DNA of 64,000 nt. Origin: Arenibacter hampyeongensis. GTDB lineage: Bacteria > Bacteroidota > Bacteroidia > Flavobacteriales > Flavobacteriaceae. The stretch is from positions 248,001 to 312,000 of the forward strand of contig NZ_PIOB01000005.1 of the NCBI RefSeq assembly GCF_002909255.1, read 5' to 3'. Shown here one piece after another: positions 62,258-64,000 of this stretch (position 1 is the first letter of the stretch; every line of letters starts with the position of its first letter). Under the pieces are notes generated by a model that was not told the origin of the DNA, did no database searches, and saw only the letters and a list, made by a program, of their open reading frames with translations. A program made the translations under genes and the position numbers.

Positions 62258-62623
62258 CTATTTATTTTTAATTTCTGTATCGATCAAGTTTCTTAATTCT
62301 TCCAATTCTTCCTTGCTAAGATCGGTTTCTTGGGCAAAAAAGGAGGCAAATTGTGCGGTGCTATCATTAAAAAAGGTTTTAATGAGTCCGTTCAAATGTT
62401 TGGAGAAATAGTCCTTTTTCTTTACCAGAGGAAAATATTCCCTGGCATTATTCAATAGGGTATAACCCACGAAGCCTTTGTCCGTCATTCGCTTTAACAA
62501 GGTAGCTACCGTTGTAGTGGCGGGTTTGGGTTCTGGGTAGGCATCCAATAGGTCCTTCATAAAAGCTTTGTTCAGCTTCCAGAGGTGATTCATTAATTCT
62601 TCTTCGGTTTTTGAGAGTTTCAT
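62258..62623 (-). CDS. BlaI/MecI/CopY-family repressor (second copy)
   Basis: 121 residues from the ATG at 62623. An in-frame TTG six bases upstream is not needed. The winged helix reads KLSKTEEELMNHLWKLNKAF, followed by KPATTTVATLLKRMTDKGFV and a C-terminal dimerisation helix. It forms a pair with the M56 gene that follows after 2 bp. The upstream region has two palindromes of the classical BlaI type, so it probably represses its own operon. Confidence 0.88.
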   Translation of the reverse strand: MKLSKTEEELMNHLWKLNKAFMKDLLDAYPEPKPATTTVATLLKRMTDKGFVGYTLLNNAREYFPLVKKKDYFSKHLNGLIKTFFNDSTAQFASFFAQETDLSKEELEELRNLIDTEIKNK

Positions 62624-62641
62624 ATTCAATTAATCCATGTG

Positions 62642-62684
62642 TTCTACAAACATAGAACAAAAAATATTATTCTACAAATGTAGA
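62642..62684 (-). promoter_or_regulatory. Two BlaI-type operators overlapping the second blaI promoter
   Basis: TCTACAAATGTAGA (62671-62684) is a perfect palindrome with the classical TACA-N2-TGTA core. TTCTACAAACATAGAA (62642-62657) is a near-perfect second copy. Read on the minus strand, TTTG of the first operator and TATGTTTG in the second are 20 nt apart, which fits the -33 and -7 elements of Bacteroidota promoters. Repressor binding would therefore cover both promoter parts. Confidence 0.72.
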
Positions 62685-62861
62685 GGTGTTAATTTTTGAG
62701 GTCTACTAAGGTGTAAAAGTGGTGAGTATTAAAAAAGATGGCTTGGGTCATCAAGTGGTTTTGTGGTTATGAGTTAAAGACCGTTTATTGGCCACCAATT
62801 AATGTCCATACAATAATATACTGTGGTTGTGCTGGCATTGTTTATTGCCAATTGAATTTGC

Positions 62862-62968
62862 GTTAGCTATTGCAGCGACATCCTTTTTTGACTTATGTCA
62901 GGCCCCAAAAAGCAGTCCTGCAAGGCCTCCAAAACCTTGCAGGATTAGAACCAAAACCTTGCAGGACA
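62862..62968. repeat. Diverged copy of the 610-bp repeat's edge with a CCTGCAAGG hairpin
   Basis: In the 421-bp gap before the M20 gene, the sequence from 62862 (TTGCGTTAGCTATTGCAGCG) follows the same order as the stretch preceding each 610-bp unit (TTGCGTTAGTTGCGGCAGCC) and leads to CCTGCAAGG...CCTTGCAGG at 62917-62943, then a further half, CCTTGCAGG. It is a single diverged copy. The rest of the gap shows the blaI promoter and nothing else. Confidence 0.65.
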
Positions 62969-63050
62969 ATGGACAGGCCAGGGTGTAGCCAAAAAAGATA
63001 CAGCGGAAAGAGCGACCCGTTAGGGGAACGCCCAAAAACATGATTCTTGC

Positions 63051-64000
63051 TTATTCTGATAATTTCGTAAAGTATTGATAAAAATAGGGAATGGTCTCTA
63101 TGCCCTTTAGGTAATTCCAAACACCAAAATGCTCGTTGGGCGAATGTATGGCATCACTGTCCAGGCCGAATCCCATGAGGATGGTCTTGCTTTTCAATTC
63201 TTTCTCGAAAAGGGAAACAATGGGGATACTGCCCCCACTTCTTTGCGGTATTGGGGTCTTGCCAAAGGTAGTTTCGTAGGCTTTGGAAGCGGCTTTATAG
63301 GCGTTATTGTCGATTGGTGTTACATATCCTTGTCCGCCGTGATGTGGGGTAACCTTAACAGTGACACCGTCTGTGGCCAGACTTTCGAAATGGGTCTTGA
63401 ACAATTCAGTTATTTCTTTCCAATCCTGATGTGGTACCAAGCGCATAGAAATTTTGGCAAAGGCCTTACTGGCAATAACGGTTTTTGCTCCCGCTCCGGT
63501 ATAGCCTCCCCAAATTCCGTTTACGTCCAAGGTAGGTCTAATGGAGTTGCGTTCGTTGGTGGTATAACCCTTTTCACCATATACTGCATTTATATCCAAG
63601 GCTTTTTTGTAGTTCTCCAAGCTAAAAGGGGCCTTGGCCATTTCGGCACGTTCTTCTTTGGAAATGTCTTCCACCTTGTCATAGAATCCAGGGATGGTGA
63701 TATGGTTGTTTTCATTGTGAAGTGCAGCAATCATTTTGGTCAAAACATTGATTGGATTGGCCACCGCGCCACCATACAGACCAGAATGCAAATCCCTGTT
63801 GGGTCCGGTTACTTCAACTTCCACATAGCTAAGTCCCCGTAAACCTGTGGTAATAGAGGGAACATTATTGGCAATCATGCCTGTATCCGAAATTAAAATG
63901 ATATCATTGGCCAACTTTTCTTTGTTTTCGGCTACAAAAGTGCCCAAATTCTCGCTTCCGACTTCCTCTTCCCCTTCGATCATAAATTTTACGTTGCAGG
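63051..64000 (-). CDS. M20-family dipeptidase / peptidase, 3' part
   Basis: The gene runs off the right end, so its N-terminal part with the first metal ligands is missing and about 316 residues remain. CNVKFMIEGEEEVGSEN at the visible start has the catalytic Glu and a metal-binding Glu. ILISDTGMIANN supplies a metal-binding Asp, the dimerisation domain has RDLHSGLYGGAVANP, and the last His is in AIHSPNEHFGVWNY. The family includes cytosolic dipeptidases of broad specificity. The stop at 63051 is clear. Confidence 0.9.
   Translation of the reverse strand, partial: CNVKFMIEGEEEVGSENLGTFVAENKEKLANDIILISDTGMIANNVPSITTGLRGLSYVEVEVTGPNRDLHSGLYGGAVANPINVLTKMIAALHNENNHITIPGFYDKVEDISKEERAEMAKAPFSLENYKKALDINAVYGEKGYTTNERNSIRPTLDVNGIWGGYTGAGAKTVIASKAFAKISMRLVPHQDWKEITELFKTHFESLATDGVTVKVTPHHGGQGYVTPIDNNAYKAASKAYETTFGKTPIPQRSGGSIPIVSLFEKELKSKTILMGFGLDSDAIHSPNEHFGVWNYLKGIETIPYFYQYFTKLSE

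Noticed and set aside
1-64000. tRNA, rRNA or transposase genes
   Set aside because: No cloverleaf, rRNA-like or transposase motifs were recognised by reading, although short or diverged ones could be missed without a search tool.

Overview
The window looks like chromosome of a Bacteroidota bacterium, most likely a marine member of the Flavobacteriaceae. The evidence is the moderately AT-rich sequence, the Bacteroidota-type promoter element TAnnTTTG at several gene starts, a fused CcoN-CcoO cytochrome oxidase subunit, the long (about 670-residue) form of urocanate hydratase, and families common in this phylum (DUF4407, DUF4230, BlaR1-like M56 sensors fused to TonB-type domains). The species is not determined. 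No rRNA, tRNA, CRISPR array, prophage or complete insertion sequence was seen.

Layout. 0-7 kb: the end of a siroheme-synthesis gene, a xylulose pathway operon (xylB-xylA), a DUF559 nuclease gene in palindromic repeats, a LacI-type regulator, and a kinase plus nucleotidyltransferase pair for sugar-1-phosphate activation. 7-27 kb: a micro-oxic respiration region with hemN, two universal stress proteins, the whole cbb3 oxidase cluster (ccoS-ccoNO-ccoQ-ccoP-ccoG-fixH-TauE-like), ccoI, and a divergent Crp/Fnr regulator. A lipoprotein cytochrome of the PVC-type heme family lies between ccoI and ccoS on the opposite strand. Five promoters here (hemN, ccoS, ccoI, fnr, usp) share a TGAYA-N2-TGTCA box placed exactly 23 nt before a TAnnTTTG-like element, so they probably form one regulon of the local Fnr protein. 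27-41 kb: homogentisate dioxygenase, the histidine-degradation genes hutG and hutHIU with a divergent LysR regulator, and between them a candidate glycosylation locus (DPM1-like GT2, TMTC-like membrane TPR protein, methyltransferase). A candidate small RNA with its own promoter and terminator precedes hmgA.

41-50 kb: a GIY-YIG nuclease gene sits inside an array of about 168-bp long-hairpin repeats. It is followed by a BlaI-BlaR1-like pair whose sensor carries two tandem TonB-type domains, a TPR protein, a related lipoprotein, ruvC, a frameshifted four-helix-bundle gene flanked by inverted repeats, and hemW. 50-58 kb: mostly small housekeeping or hypothetical genes, including a membrane-anchored MutS-like ATPase, a DUF4407 protein and a CBS-domain protein. 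58.3-59.8 kb: a 610-bp noncoding tandem repeat rich in palindromes. 59.8-64 kb: a second BlaI-BlaR1-like pair with different operators, a diverged repeat copy, and an M20 peptidase gene running off the end.

The strongest unusual signals are the fixed-spacing Fnr-type regulon, the three small genes that each sit in their own repeat family, the long-hairpin array, the candidate small RNA, and the two BlaI/BlaR1-like systems with distinct operator sequences.
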